NCBI GenBank assembly: GCA_922989275.2
Contig: OV277861.1
Location: 38,442,623 to 38,506,622 of the forward strand
Direction: 5' to 3'
Source of the DNA: Gari tellinella
Lineage: Eukaryota > Mollusca > Bivalvia > Cardiida > Psammobiidae
DNA: 64,000 bases
The notes beneath the pieces were generated by a model. The model worked only from the letters and a program-made list of their open reading frames with translations, was not told where the DNA came from and searched no databases. Numbering within the stretch: position 1 is the stretch's first letter; every line of letters begins with the position of its first letter. Of this stretch, positions 12,131 through 23,702 are shown one piece after another. The translations under genes were made by a program, and so were the position numbers.

Positions 12131-12650
12131 AGTCGCCCCGTACTTCATTCTCAGTGTTGTTATACTTTCTGGTCCTTTGGAATCATTGATTTCAGCGCAT
12201 TATTACAGTCGAAAGTTGAATTCCGCTTAAGCTGGTGCTAGGGGGCGTGAGCACTGTTGCATATTTCAGTATTGCTCATGAACAGACTCAATTAAACCGA
12301 GTCTGCAATTTTCAGTATTGCTTTGTTTTCTGTGCTTTCAAAGGATCTCCCCTTATTCAGAATTTATATATTTCACAACAGCAGATGTTAAGTGCTTGTG
12401 TGGCGGCTGTAAAAAGTCGCCCCGTACTTCATTCTCAGTGTTGTTATACTTTTCTGGTCCTTTGGAATCATTGATTTCAGCGCATTTTACAGTCGAAAGT
12501 TGAATTCCGCTTAAGCTGGTGCTAGGGGGCGTGAGCACTGTTGCATATTTCAGTATTGCTCATGAACAGACTCAATTAAACCGAGTCTGCAATTTTCAGT
12601 ATTGCTTTGTTTTCTGTGCTTTCAAAGGATCTCCCCTTATTCAGAATTTA
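12131..12650. repeat. Tandem repeat, unit about 283 bp, nearly two copies
   Basis: GTCGCCCCGTACTTCATTCT occurs at 12131 and again at about 12415. Everything between (TGGTGCTAGGGGGCGTGAG, CAGACTCAATTAAACCGAGT, CTTTCAAAGGATCTCCCC) repeats almost identically. The same unit recurs as a tandem pair at 45441-45840, 33 kb away. ORFs here are repeat shadows. Confidence 0.85.
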
Positions 12651-13654
12651 TTATTGAATCCTTTGTGTTCTAGTGAGCGAAAATGGCAGTACAATTGGCA
12701 ACATATAATACTATGTTAATACGACAATTACAGTCAAACAATAATTAAAACAGTCCTTTATTTACAAACATTCAGCAGTACTGGGTATCTGTGATTTCAT
12801 ATCAAACCAATACAACACACTCTAAGAAAAATCCATGCATTAAACCAGTTACTGTTTCTTGTGAATTTTCTTATATCTAACAGCAATCCATTGTTTCGTC
12901 TAACAGTTCTCGAAAGACGTCTGCCACTTACGGGAATGTGACTCATAATATGAGAGCTAATGTTGAGTTGTGCTCGTTGGCAGTTCAATATCCTAGTAAA
13001 CAATAACCTGGAATGCTCAAGTGTCCTTTAAAAACAAATCTAAATAAGGGATCACTTTAGCAATATATAACAATATTTGTATTTGTATGTGAAACGGTAA
13101 CCGCAGAAATTATAGTGTCTTTTTATACATCACATTTCGTTTTTTAAGACAATGTTATGTAATCTACTAAGCATTTCATGTTGCACGTCATCCATTAAGG
13201 TCTCATTGGCCTTCGTGTTGGAACGGACTTTGTGCCATTTTCTTGTACTCTTTGATCCGATGTTTCTCTCTAAGACCATTGTGTGCTTCTGCAACAACAG
13301 TGTTGTCTGGCTTTTTAAGGTCTGCTAAATATTCGGTAAGAATATATAATAGAATGCAAGACAAATGTGCCTCGAGTGTCCTCTTTTTTGTCTGTCGAAC
13401 ACATTTGTCTCACTTCCAATTACTTCCAATTTGTCGCAAATATGACTGTTTGCGAGCATATCGGTCACACCTCGTGAGACAAATGTGTTCCGAGACAAAT
13501 GTGCTCCTATAAAGCTATGTCTCATTATAATCGGAAGTTAACCCTTTCCCTTATAGAAGCGACTTTTAGCACATTCATTTGATTCATCCGCTGACGAAAA
13601 TAGTTCAAATATATACCGTAATGAATATGTGTCATATTTAATAATTTCCTTATT
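12651..13654. other. No gene; cluster of ACAAATGTG words
   Basis: Nothing coding. Between about 13358 and 13505 the word ACAAATGTG or its complement CACATTTGT appears several times, making small inverted and direct repeats. Confidence 0.4.
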
Positions 13655-13790
13655 CTAGCAGGTAATGGCTTAAAGCAGACTGAAAGTAAAGCAGAATGCG
13701 CCATATGGCGCATTCTGCTTTACTTTCAACCTGTTTTAAGTGGTCACCTATATTCTATACTAGAAACAGGCTATAGGGTAATGGGTTAAA
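13655..13790. repeat. Hairpin-B element, intact
   Basis: The long hairpin CTTAAAGCAGACTGAAAGTA...TACTTTCAACCTGTTTTAAG has a GCGCCATATGGCGC tip. Flank words TTCTAGCAGG and CTAGAAACAGGC recur at the other copies, so the unit looks like a small element of about 130 bp. Confidence 0.8.
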
Positions 13791-15120
13791 TATTGATTTT
13801 CTCTTAAAATAATTCTTGAATGATAATTAGTCTTTATATAACAGGTGGCGGTATTGTTACATAACACTCTGAAGTGAATATGATTATCTCAAAATAAGTA
13901 GAATCTACTTTCACTTGCGTTTGTAAATGAATGTTAACGGTACCTTTCGCCTAGGTTGTTTCGACTTAGGTCATGTTCGGCCAAATTTAGTGGAAGGTCG
14001 TTTCAGTCAATTGGTAGGTCGATTTCGGTCGAACATTCTAATCTCAAGATCAAATCGGCAGAAATACGACATTTACAAGTATTTGCATCAATACCAGATA
14101 GTTGGGCCAGAGTTTATTCAGCATCTGGTATGCGTCTGATCTGAATGTAAATTGATTGAGACCTTACTTATAAATGATTAATTATGCTTAGACAAATATT
14201 CAGGTGTTTCATGAAATCCTTTACAAATAAGGGTTCACGCCAAACTCGCTTTTCAGACTTTTTACAGTGTAATTCAATGTTTAAAGAATTGTTTTCCACA
14301 CACCACCACCTCTGTAGTTCAGTTTAAAACAAACCATTTGTGCTCTCAAGAATTTTGATAATGATTACGGTACATTAAAGGGTTCGTGGAATTGAGATCT
14401 AATAAACTAACAATACATGTTATCTGCTTTTTTATCATTAACATAATTGATTGTTTTCCTTAATGAAATATTGTTCGGTTTATATTCTGCACACATTCAC
14501 TGCCGTGGCGTCATCACATTTAAACTATTACCATCTGCATTTATTTCTTAAATGTAATGTTTGGTAATCTTTAAATCAGTGTCAAACCATTTCGATCCTG
14601 GTTAGAAGCGGCCCTTGATCTCAAACGTTTGTCAACAGCCATTGTATCGGGGCATGGCAGAGATGGAGTTACAGACATCGAGACACTACGTGTATATTTC
14701 ATCCAAAAACAGCATGAGTCTATGTGTCTAAGTACCATGATTCAACGTTTTTCACGCGAATTGCGAAAGAGTCACATTCGCAAACAGTTCTATCCTAAAA
14801 ACAAAACGACGCATACCACTGCGCCTCGTCGTAATCCAAACTGTTTGAAAAACAGATTAGTTTTCGAAATAGCATGTTTAGAAATGTCTGATTTTAGAGC
14901 AGCAGCAGACGGCAAGTGTAGCAGACAACAATGTTACAAAGAGGCAAAGAGTTAGACACTCGTGTTGGCAAAGTTAAGATATATGAATATGTATGTGTCA
15001 TACGATGTTATATAATAACGGCGCATTGCTTTTTAGGACTCGTGTTCCTTACAAATTGGAACACAATTGCGTGAGTAATTTAATATATGCTGTATAGTGG
15101 CTACATTCACTGATTGCGTG
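13791..15120. other. No gene recognised
   Basis: An open stretch of 108 codons at 14629-14955 lacks an ATG at its start and has no recognisable motif. No repeat family defined apart from a weak hairpin-1 trace near 14835-14850. Confidence 0.4.
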
Positions 15121-15303
15121 GAGAATATAGGTCGTTGTTTTTAACTGGCAGGGCGGAGTTTACCTTTGGCAAAGATAAACTAATTTACTTTTGGTTTTAG
15201 GGGTGATATGTATAGCTCCGTATTATATCGTTATTGTCCGATACTTTCAATATGGATAAAGCACAATTTATGCGTACATCCATGTCCACGTGAAAAAAGT
15301 ATA
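15121..15303. repeat. Left arm of a 183 bp inverted repeat
   Basis: Mirrors 17454-17635 at roughly 85-90 percent identity; shared words include TTTGGCAAAGATAAACTAAT and GTATTATATCGTTA. The arm stops exactly where a family D TIR (TACAGTGCTCCCCC) begins. The other arm stops exactly at a family D right end. Confidence 0.85.
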
Positions 15304-15510
15304 TACAGTGCTCCCCCTCTTCAACCACACCTTATGGAAGACAAATATTGCATGTATTTTTCGGAGGGAGTAACTAGAGGGAGGGAACATTAAGACTTGA
15401 CTTACATTTGCAAACATCTTAAATCCAGATCAGACGTCTGGTCTGGATTCAAGCTGTTTGTTATTTTTCATTACATATTCTTTTTGTCAAAATATCCACT
15501 AATATGTAAT
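15304..15510. mobile_element. Family D MITE (copy 4), partial
   Basis: Left end TACAGTGCTCCCCCTC, GGAGGGAGTAACTAGAGG block and a trimmed hairpin at 15424-15460 (ATCCAGATCAGACGTCTGGT). The right portion fades out near 15510. Confidence 0.75.
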
Positions 15511-15954
15511 GCTGAGAAAAAAGGGCAGGCGTCAACAGTAAATTCCATTAATAAAAGAGCGTGCTGTTGCCCCGAAAGTTGAAATGCAATGGTCCGCATC
15601 AAAACTCCGCACTGACAGGTCAATAAGATCGGTCTATAACAGTGGAGAAGATGTTATTCTTATTGAATAAACCATAGCTCATTTACAACTTAAATTACAA
15701 ATGCAACAACATAAATTTCCGATTAATGGTCAGGTCAATGACTGACTAATTAATGCTGATTTTAAAGATATACTTCAAAATGACAAACTGTGCAGACTGC
15801 TCTATGATCTCTTTGATCTGAGTCTATACTGATTGCCTTGGTCAAGCGTTCTCTCCACAGACACGGTGTTTGTAAATGACGAGTTAACTCGTCACTAGGG
15901 TTCAATTGATTAAGAACACATGCATTACTGGGATATTTACATTATTTTGATAGC
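15511..15954. other. No feature recognised
   Basis: Non-coding. A weak hairpin-1 trace with CTGATTGCCTTGG lies near 15800-15840. Confidence 0.35.
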
Positions 15955-16020
15955 TTTAACCCCTTCATGAAACTGTTCGCAAATGCGCTTTATGACGTCA
16001 ATGAGAGTGAAAGGGTTAAG
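15955..16020. mobile_element. Short family C MITE
   Basis: TTTAACCCCTTCATGAAACT at the left and AGTGAAAGGGTTAAG at the right give the family C terminal repeats with almost no interior. Confidence 0.55.
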
Positions 16021-16060
16021 CAGCTTTTTAAAGGGTCGTCTGTAGTATGCCTGCTTCTGA

Positions 16061-16371
16061 TACAGTACACCCTCCATGCAACGACCCTCTGAACAGGGAT
16101 TCAACGATTGTCGACGTGCCTTCAAACACGACAAACATTTCTAATCGTTTCACTGCCGCAATACTGTCTGCTTATTGTTGGCATCTGCTGCTTTTCTTAA
16201 ATGTATATACATTGGACATTTTAATAGAAGAAACATCAAAACGAATGCCAAACTGTTTGCAGAGTAAACCATGCCATGCTCAGTACTCAAAGGGCATTAA
16301 TTATCCCTCCCTATAACAACTCTCTCCGAATAATACGCACACAAGTTTTGTTGAAGAGAAGGAGGACTGTA
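16061..16371. mobile_element. Family D MITE (copy 5)
   Basis: Ends TACAGTACACCCTCC and AAGGAGGACTGTA. The central hairpin is largely lost; only AAACTGTTTGCAGAG remains. Confidence 0.75.
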
Positions 16372-16807
16372 ACTACATTTAATAAATTGGTGCTTCATTA
16401 TATACGGTCCCAATTCTTCGAAGATAAACTATATTGGATCTATAAAACATATTACAATGGAAAAGCTTAACCCTAATCATGTAGATCTCGATTTGCTAGA
16501 ATTTGGCATTCGTTTAATTCCGTCTATTAAATATGTTTAAATCTGAAAGACATTACCCCATTAATTTCAATGTGTCACTCTCTCCCTATTGTTCTCACTA
16601 GGCGTGCAAGTAACTGTAAAATCATGAAACCTGTGACGTAGCCATCTCAGATTGTCTAGAAAGGCACTGACATACTTTCCAAACAAAACCAAAATCATGT
16701 TTTATAAGAGAGGGGCCTAACATGAGACGATTCACTGAGTCTTTGTTAGGACATCTTTTACAGGAAACTATGAATTTGCATGCTTTAATGCAAACTTTAA
16801 ACCGTAC

Positions 16808-17057
16808 TACAGTGGAGAATCTGTTATTCTTTCCCGTTTAAACGCAAACGTACGCAAACGCAAAGTACTAAAACGTCGAAAAGTACAACTTTTGGACAAT
16901 TCTGATAATTCATGTTTATCTTGGTGGCAAACAGTTTGGAGCCTGATCAGACGCCGGATTACCCGGCGTCTGATCTGGCTTCAAACTGTTTGCACTGCAA
17001 ATAATAGTTTTAGCGTAAAGGCGTTTATTGGGAAAGAATAACAGATTCTCCACTGTA
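16808..17057. mobile_element. Family A MITE, full length
   Basis: Ends TACAGTGGAGAATCTG and CAGATTCTCCACTGTA are near-perfect inverted repeats continuing to the TTATTCTTTCCC block. The type 1 hairpin with CCGGGTTACCCGG-type tip is at about 16926-16992. A reference copy for the family at 250 bp. Confidence 0.9.
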
Positions 17058-17207
17058 TGTGTAACCACTCAAGCTGAGATAGACTTTCATAATAATTGTT
17101 ACAAAATGTATAGGCCGATTTTAATGACCTGGCAGGGCGGAGTTTCGATGAGGATCTTTGCATTTCAACTTTAGGGGCGGCAGTACATTCTTTTATTATT
17201 GGAATTT

Positions 17208-17453
17208 ACCGTTGTCGTCTGCCGTTTTTTCTCAACGTTATAGATTATTAGGCATCTTAAAAGACGAAATATAATGACGAGTGACAAGCAGCTTCAAACA
17301 AGATCAGATGCCGCGTTACGCGGCATTTAGATCTAATCTAGATTCAACCTGTTTTCAAATCGAAGCCATGTTTTAATTTCCCGCAAATCCCTCCGAACAA
17401 TGCACGCAATCTTTGTATCCCATTGGGTGTTGTTGTAGAGAGGGAGTACTGAA
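17208..17453. mobile_element. Family D MITE (copy 6), left end missing
   Basis: Interior with CGTCTGCCGTTTTTTCTC, the hairpin at about 17290-17355, CCCTCCGAACAATGCACG, and right end GAGGGAGTACTGAATA. The right inverted-repeat arm (17454) follows directly. Confidence 0.8.
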
Positions 17454-17635
17454 TATACCATTTTTACGGGGATATGGATGCACGCATAAATTGTGTTTCT
17501 CCATGTTGAAAGTATCGGACATTAACGATATAATACGAAACTATACCTATCACCCTTTAAATCAAAAGTAAATTAGTTTATCTTTGCCAAAGGTTAGCTT
17601 CGCTCTGCCAGGTGAAAACATTGGAATATATACAG
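17454..17635. repeat. Right arm of the 183 bp inverted repeat
   Basis: Mirror of 15121-15303. A third, short relative (CTGGCAGGGCGGAGTTTCG) lies at about 17130. Confidence 0.85.
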
Positions 17636-17689
17636 AGAGGCTCTCGTTTACTTTTTGTCACAAATATTTTGAAATCTATCGTGTCTCTG

Positions 17690-18983
17690 GGTAGAGGGTA
17701 TAAAGGTCGTTTGCATTTAAAAAACACACTATAAATCTTAGATAATTTAAAAACTAATGGACGTATTTAAATTGAATTTTGCATACACTTATGATGTGTC
17801 TATACCAACTCTGACAAGGAAATTCAGATTTTTTGAAAGTCTAACTAAAAACTTTTCTTCTTTGTTTTATATAAATTTTGTGTCGCTGAAAATGGTCAAT
17901 TACGTGGGGTGTTATTGGCTATTACCTTGATCATGTTTGTTTATATTGGAGATTTCCCCAGGTAAAATCCCGTGCAAGTTGCTTCTGTCTGAAAGGTGAA
18001 TCCCGTGCTGATATTGGTTGTTTAGTTGTACAAAATTAATTGTGAGGCCCCATAATCCATTACATTTTTACTATGCCTAAATCCACGAACTCTTCACCAG
18101 GAATAAAGAGAATTGCAAATACTTTTCAAACCGAAGCTCTAAAAGTTCTACATAATTACAGAGCTCCAGATAAGAGAGAGAAACTTAAACAAGTCCAACA
18201 TTTTCTCACCCAGTTCAGCACCAAATCCTATGGTGTGACTACTCGAAGAAAGACGTTCTAATGAGAAGTCGCACCATAGGGCTTAATTCAGAAATAAAGA
18301 TTTAGTTTTGGAAATACTCCCCTTATCTGGAGCTTAATATGTATTAATGTTCGAGTTGTATTGCACTTACGTTTACATTACGTTTCCTTAATAAAATAAT
18401 AAAGGTTTTCGAACTGATCTGGAAACATTCTGTTGAAAATTTGATAATGGTAAGTTGGTGTAGATCGTCTGGTATGAACATGTCTCTTCTGCTATTTATC
18501 GCATTTAGTTATTTTACGTTTTGTTGATAAAACTTTCACTTTCGTATGAGTGGCACATGGTTCGGATACTATTCAGATACGAAATGGCTCCGGTGTCCGA
18601 TTAGGATCTAACATGTGCGCAACTGACAGTATGGTAGGTTAATACGTTTAACGTACCCCAGTCAGGGCCTCGTTCGGTTAGTTGTAAACTGCTATGGTAT
18701 GCGATGGCTTAACAGTGAGGCGTTGCCGGGTCGTGAAAGATAAGCTGTTGAATAACTTGAAATCACCCTTCGGAAAACTGTCCCTTAGAAGTGTAAACTT
18801 TATATAGAAGTTATGAATAAAACTTTTTTATTACGAAGAGAAAAAAATATTTCTTTTTTGTCAGAGTTGGTATAAGTATATCATAAATCTATGCAAAATT
18901 CCATTTGTCTCCGTTTTCTTGTTTTGGAGATATTTGAAAATTATCGTGTTTTTTTGAACTGCAAACGACCTATATAATCTCTG
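17690..18983. mobile_element. 1.3 kb element with about 190 bp terminal inverted repeats
   Basis: Left arm 17690-17885 and right arm 18780-18983 mirror each other: AAAGGTCGTTTGCA near both ends, ATTTTGCATA(C/G)A(C/T)TTATGAT, and TATACCAACTCTGACAA inside. Identity is lower than for the MITEs, perhaps 70-80 percent. The interior has a 62-codon ATG ORF at 18073. It directly abuts a TTAA-flanked element at 18984. Transposon class unknown. Confidence 0.65.
18073..18261 (+). CDS. Small ORF of unknown function inside an inverted-repeat element
   Basis: 62 codons from a real ATG to TAA. The product is hydrophilic and basic, with a Ser/Pro-rich start (MPKSTNSSPGIKR) and a Lys/Arg-rich tail (YGVTTRRKTF); no transmembrane segment or known motif. 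It is the only ATG-started ORF between the inverted-repeat arms of the 1.3 kb element, which is the only reason to list it. It could be a terminal coding exon of a lost transposase, a captured host exon, or chance. I do not recognise a family. Confidence 0.25.
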   Translation: MPKSTNSSPGIKRIANTFQTEALKVLHNYRAPDKREKLKQVQHFLTQFSTKSYGVTTRRKTF

Positions 18984-19509
18984 TTAAAGTACCAATGTTA
19001 CTGTCAAATTGCCAAAATCGCGCAATTTTAAAACCTGAAAATGTAGGCACATTCGAAATCTAAACCTGTAAAAAGAATTAATCCCCGATGGTTATGGAGA
19101 CAACAGTGCTTACAGACCCGTGAAATTGGTGGAAACAAATCGACTTTTAAATCTGTATTGTTGACATTCGATCGAAAACGAATTATAACGGAAATGTTCC
19201 GGCTTCGGTCGGCATTGCACACAGTGTATATGAATTATCGCCGCGCTTCGTATCAATCACGTGACCTTTACGCAATATCCTACGAAAACTCTCGGAACCA
19301 GCCCGTTAGTATTATTTGTAAACAAACCCGCTTCAAATGTAAACCAACACGATAAGAAATCGACACATTTAGGTAGGATTCTTTACGAAGTGGGGGCATA
19401 TGTCAGGTTTCTTACACGCGATTTCACTTAGTTTTAATACATAGAAAATGCACACATATAAAAAAAATGCGCGTTTTAAACACCAATTTCGGTAATATTG
19501 TGCCTTTAA
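18984..19509. mobile_element. TTAA-flanked 526 bp MITE
   Basis: Left end TTAAAGTACCAATGTTACTG; right end, reversed, TTAAAGGCACAATATTACCG. The imperfect terminal repeat continues to a CGCGCA word. TTAA at both ends fits the target preference of the piggyBac/Kolobok type (established for those superfamilies; assignment here is inference). Contains one CACGTG. No coding capacity. Confidence 0.65.
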
Positions 19510-19932
19510 ATAAAAACACCTCAATGACAATTAAGCCCTATAACCGCTGCAAGACAAGAGGACCTCTGGGGAAAACTTAAATGGTAAGATGTTTATATTA
19601 CTTACTGTTTTACCATAGTAAGTATCATTTATACATTTATGTCCTTTTCTCTCCGCAACGTGCGAATTTATGATTCCGATTGGGACTCCATGAAATTAGA
19701 TGTGTCATCTAAACTCCGACTATTTGACATTCTAACGGTATATTCTGAGAGAGTGCAGATAAAACAACTGTGCAAATTCTTGCGGAAAATAATTGCACGG
19801 CAAGCTTAACACCTTTAGCCACAACGACAACTATGCTCGTTATTTACCATTGTTTTACATTTGAAGAGTATTTTTTTCATATACACACAGTGAAGACACG
19901 TTTCAGAGTCTGCACTATTTGCCATTTCGGAA
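19510..19932. other. No feature recognised
   Basis: Non-coding, no repeat I can define. Confidence 0.4.
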
Positions 19933-20401
19933 TTCAGTGTTCCCTCTCTACAACGACATTCAGTGGGAGACACAGATAGTGTACGTTGTTCGGAGGGAGT
20001 CGTTATAGAGAGGGGAAATTAAGACATGATTACATTTGCGAAGAACTTGAATCCAGATCTGGATTCAAGCTGTTTGTCACTACTCGTTATAACTACTCGT
20101 ATAATTGTACTGCATGCTATGAATACTATTGTGTAAGAAGCGTGTCAAAATGATTGCCTGCCATACAACTTGTTATTGCATGTTATTGCTCATGGACATG
20201 TTATGTCTTTTGCTGAATAAAACTTATCTATCTATAACTATTCTATCTGAATGTCCACAGTCGAAAAGTTTAAGCAGACAAATTGAATATTGCAGCAGTT
20301 ATAGTGTTACTCATAACTGTCCTGTTTAGGAAACTGTGACAAGTGACGTTTTAAGGAGGGAGTCGTTGTTGGGAGGGCCTTTGTAGAGAGGGAGCGCTAT
20401 A
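19933..20401. mobile_element. Family D MITE (copy 7) with extra internal DNA
   Basis: Left end TTCAGTGTTCCCTCTC, right end GAGAGGGAGCGCTATA. The hairpin at 20043-20080 has lost its whole tip: GAATCCAGATCTGGATTC is a perfect short palindrome. Between hairpin and right end there is extra sequence, making this the longest uninterrupted D copy. Confidence 0.8.
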
Positions 20402-20642
20402 ACTGCAAACAACAACTCTTAAAATGTCAAAAATGGACTTAACGTTATTAGGCACTCGAATTGTCGAATAACAGTTTCAGGGATGAACAATCCGGTAATA
20501 TATAGCAACAAAATATAATTCGCCGTCGTATCAACTAGTTGGAAGTAAATACATGTATTGAAAAACGCGTTGGTTTAACACTGTAAAGACGAATTATACA
20601 TCCGATTTTTTCCTACATGGCCGAGTTATTTTTAGAACAGAA

Positions 20643-20990
20643 TACAGTGCTCCCTCTCTACAACAACACCCAATGGGAAACAAATTATGTGTGTTGTTCG
20701 GAGGGAGTCGTTACAGGGAGGGGAATTCAAGACTTTGCGTACATTTGCAAATAGCTTGAATCCAGATCAAATGCCGCGTAACGCAGTGGCTTATCTGGAT
20801 ACAAGCTGTTTGTCAGTTGTCATATGCTTTTTTCTGTCAAACTGTCCAATGTGTGACTTTTTGAAAACCAGCAGACAACAGTTTTAAGCAGACGATATTT
20901 CAGACATTGTCTTGTTTGGGAAACAGCGACAAAGTTCGTTGTAGGAAGGGAGTCTTTGTTCGGAGGGCGTTGTAGTAAGGGAGCACTGTA
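20643..20990. mobile_element. Family D MITE (copy 8)
   Basis: TACAGTGCTCCCTCTC to GGGAGCACTGTA. The hairpin is at about 20752-20815 with a worn right arm. Confidence 0.85.
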
Positions 20991-21094
20991 TTTTATTATG
21001 GTACAAAGGTACTAGGGTAACATCGGATATATATTCATAAAATTTCATACTTGAGATAAGCATGATCCTCGAGAACGCTTTGCTAGTTAAATTT

Positions 21095-21298
21095 ATATGT
21101 TATTCGTTCCCAATAAACGCATTTACGCTAAAACTTATATTTCCATTGCAAACAGGTTGAAGCCAGATCAGACGCCGGGTAACCAACCTGTCGTCACTCA
21201 GATAAACAAGATAGTTCGAAATTTCTAAAAGTAACTTTCTACGGTTGAGTGCTTTGTTTTTGCATTAAACGTGGAAAAATAAAGTCTTATACACTGTA
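21095..21298. mobile_element. Decayed family A MITE, reverse orientation
   Basis: CCCAATAAACGCATTTACGC, AAACAGGTTGAAGCCAGATC and CAGACGCCGGGTAACC are recognisable. The right hairpin arm is deleted, and the end ACACTGTA is present. Confidence 0.7.
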
Positions 21299-22167
21299 CA
21301 TTACGTACAATAGATATAGCTATCCGTATCCATAGCTGGCTGTACGGAAAACATCGAGTACAAAAAGTTTTAGAATGTGCCATTCTAATAATAACTCGAC
21401 CATGTCAGAAGAAAACACTAATATGTAACAACAATGAAGAAGTTTATAAATAGTTGAAAAGGCTGTTTGTGGGTTTCGGTAAATAGTAAATTACTTGTTT
21501 CCTCGGCGTTTGGGCTATATAAGTCATATCACCAATATTTTGTTCACGAAATTCTATAGTTACTTGTTCGGGAATATTCTTTAATAATGGTAATGTATGT
21601 ACATTTACCCGGTAGAATCTCCTTTTAGCGCATTTGATTTTCCCCCACTAAAGAAAACAGTTCCAATGTATACAGACATATAGCATTTTTTGTTGTTGCA
21701 GTACTCATATATGGGTTACAATAACAAGCTGGAATCAACCCATATTGTTTTAACTTTATTTCCCCATCGCCTGGTTTCCTTCGCTAAAAGCCATCAGATC
21801 TGGCAATGACATTAAACTCATTTCTCTTGTGCTGGACATTAAAATGTTTTATGTGAAGTACGTGTCGAACAAAAAACAGAGGTATCATGCATGCAAGCCA
21901 TTTTAAAATGACTAGAAATCAAATTACAAAAGAACAAAACAACAGATTGGGGATTCCTGAAATGGAAACTAAATGCTCGACGAAATTCACTCGATTACGG
22001 ACAATGCGCGATTAGGAATTCAATCATTGGATATTTGAGATTTTTATGTGAGAAAATAATAACATCTAAAAGTGTGACTGTACAAACTTAAAATAGTGTT
22101 CGTTATACAGACTAAATAGCAGACTTAAAAGATTGAGTAAATGGATTCCATGCGCCTATACAAACAA
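21299..22167. other. No feature recognised
   Basis: AT-rich, without ORFs or repeats I can support. Confidence 0.4.
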
Positions 22168-22478
22168 TATATAGTGAAATACCTCTCAACCGGACATGTC
22201 TGTAGACACAATAAAGTATCGGTTTAGAGGGTTTCCGGTTTAGAGGGGTTTAAACCCCACGCTTGTTTCTAGTATGGAAGATAGCTGATCACTTAAAGCC
22301 GGTTGAAGGTAAAGCCGAATGCGCCAGTAAAGAAATAAATCTAAAGCATAAAAATGCACATTTATGGTGTAATGGGTTAAAATAAAGAAGGGCTGGAAAC
22401 AGGACCAAAGTTTTTGTCCGGTTTACAGATAATTCCCGTATCTAGAGTTTCCGGTGTAGAAGGGGTTTTACTCTTAAC
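22168..22478. mobile_element. Family G MITE carrying a hairpin-B remnant
   Basis: Left end TAGTGAAATACCTCTCAACC and right end (reversed) AGTAAAACCCCTTCTACACC are imperfect inverted repeats; CGGTTTAGAGGGTTTCCGG-type subterminal words occur on both sides. A decayed hairpin-B element occupies about 22258-22382. A single G-type end lies at about 25085. Confidence 0.6.
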
Positions 22479-22686
22479 ATTAGTGCTGGAAAGTTAAATG
22501 GTTACCATAGTCGTGATTCTATCACGTGTGGCGAAGACAACATAGATTTTCATAAGATAGTGTCTCTACCAAATAGGCTAGCCGTGCAAATTTAAAACTT
22601 CTGTGTATTTAATTAATCTGTAGTCATGTCATTGTCCTTTGTACAGTAGGTTAACCCTGTCACACTCAATGTTGTCAAAATGCGCG

Positions 22687-22747
22687 TTTTCAAACAGTTT
22701 GAAATCTGGTTACACGCTCTGTGTGATCAGGTTTCGAACTGTTTGAC
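22687..22747. repeat. Core hairpin, solitary
   Basis: CAAACAGTTTGAAATCTGGT faces ATCAGGTTTCGAACTGTTTG with tip ACACGCTCTGTGTG, a tip sequence unlike other copies. Confidence 0.7.
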
Positions 22748-23054
22748 ACTCGTTTTGAAAATTCTTGAGTCATACTGCTTCTCGTTTAACTTTTAAACGA
22801 TATTGCAGACAACAATATTGAATCAGACGACAAAATGATTGTGAAGGGGTTAAAACATACGATAAATTTGATCAAGAAAGTGTTAATAAAGAACATACTT
22901 GCACTATTGACAGACACAGCGCGTTGTACACTGGATAGAGATACTTCTATATATTCACTTTTACCCATGATGTCATCAATTCTAAACAATTGACGTCTTC
23001 AATTATTTCTCATATTTAAATTTATGTTTTTTTTACTTTAGAAATATTAAAATG

Positions 23055-23125
23055 AGTATCAAAAGTTTGAATTCTGATCAAGCACCTTGTTTTTCGGCGT
23101 CTTTTTAAGTTCCAAATTGTTTGCA
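23055..23125. repeat. Core hairpin, worn
   Basis: AAAAGTTTGAATTCTGATCA faces CGTCTTTTTAAGTTCCAAAT, then TGTTTGCAAAG. Confidence 0.55.
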
Positions 23126-23182
23126 AAGAACTATAGTACGGAGGTGAAGGGGATTAAGAAAATACAATAAAACCCTTATAAC

Positions 23183-23639
23183 GGGTCCGTCTAAAGACCC
23201 CAAACCTCCCCAAACCACTCCAAACCTCTCCAAACCGAACTTGAAAACAATCAAAACCACTTAAATTCCTTAATATCTAATCAAAACGAGCTTATAAATG
23301 GCAAATTTAAGCTATAACAATGAAAAAATGTTAATTTAAAATTAAATATTCGATGGTTTTCTTTTCAAGGGGAACTCTCGAACAAAACTTAAGATCACTT
23401 TACACAGTTACCTCTAAATATTAACTCACTATCCTAATAGCCTGTTCCTGGTTTTGAAGACAAGTATTCTCTTAAAACAGGTTGAAAGTAAAGCAGAATG
23501 CGCCTTAAGGCGCGTTCTGCTTTACTTTCAGCCTGCTTTAAGCTACAATCTGCTAGAATTATAAAAAAAACTTGCTTTTAAAAGTGGTTTTGGGAGGTTT
23601 GGATAAGTTTGGTGAGGCTTGGGGTCTTTAGACGGATCG
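23183..23639. mobile_element. 457 bp MITE with 8 bp target duplication, hairpin-B inside
   Basis: Terminal repeats GGGTCCGTCTAAAGACCCC and GGGGTCTTTAGACGGATCG. The direct repeat CTTATAAC flanks it exactly (23175-23182 and 23640-23647). An 8 bp duplication is typical of hAT (family knowledge). Subterminal CCAAACCTC words are mirrored as GAGGTTTGG. A full hairpin-B element sits at about 23438-23560. Confidence 0.85.
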
Positions 23640-23702
23640 CTTATAACAAGAAGCCTAATTGAAGTTATTTACCCTATCATGATCAAATAATTCGGGATAT
23701 TT

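Noticed and set aside
14629..14955. Open frame of 108 codons
   Set aside because: No ATG at the start, no known motif, no splice or promoter context.
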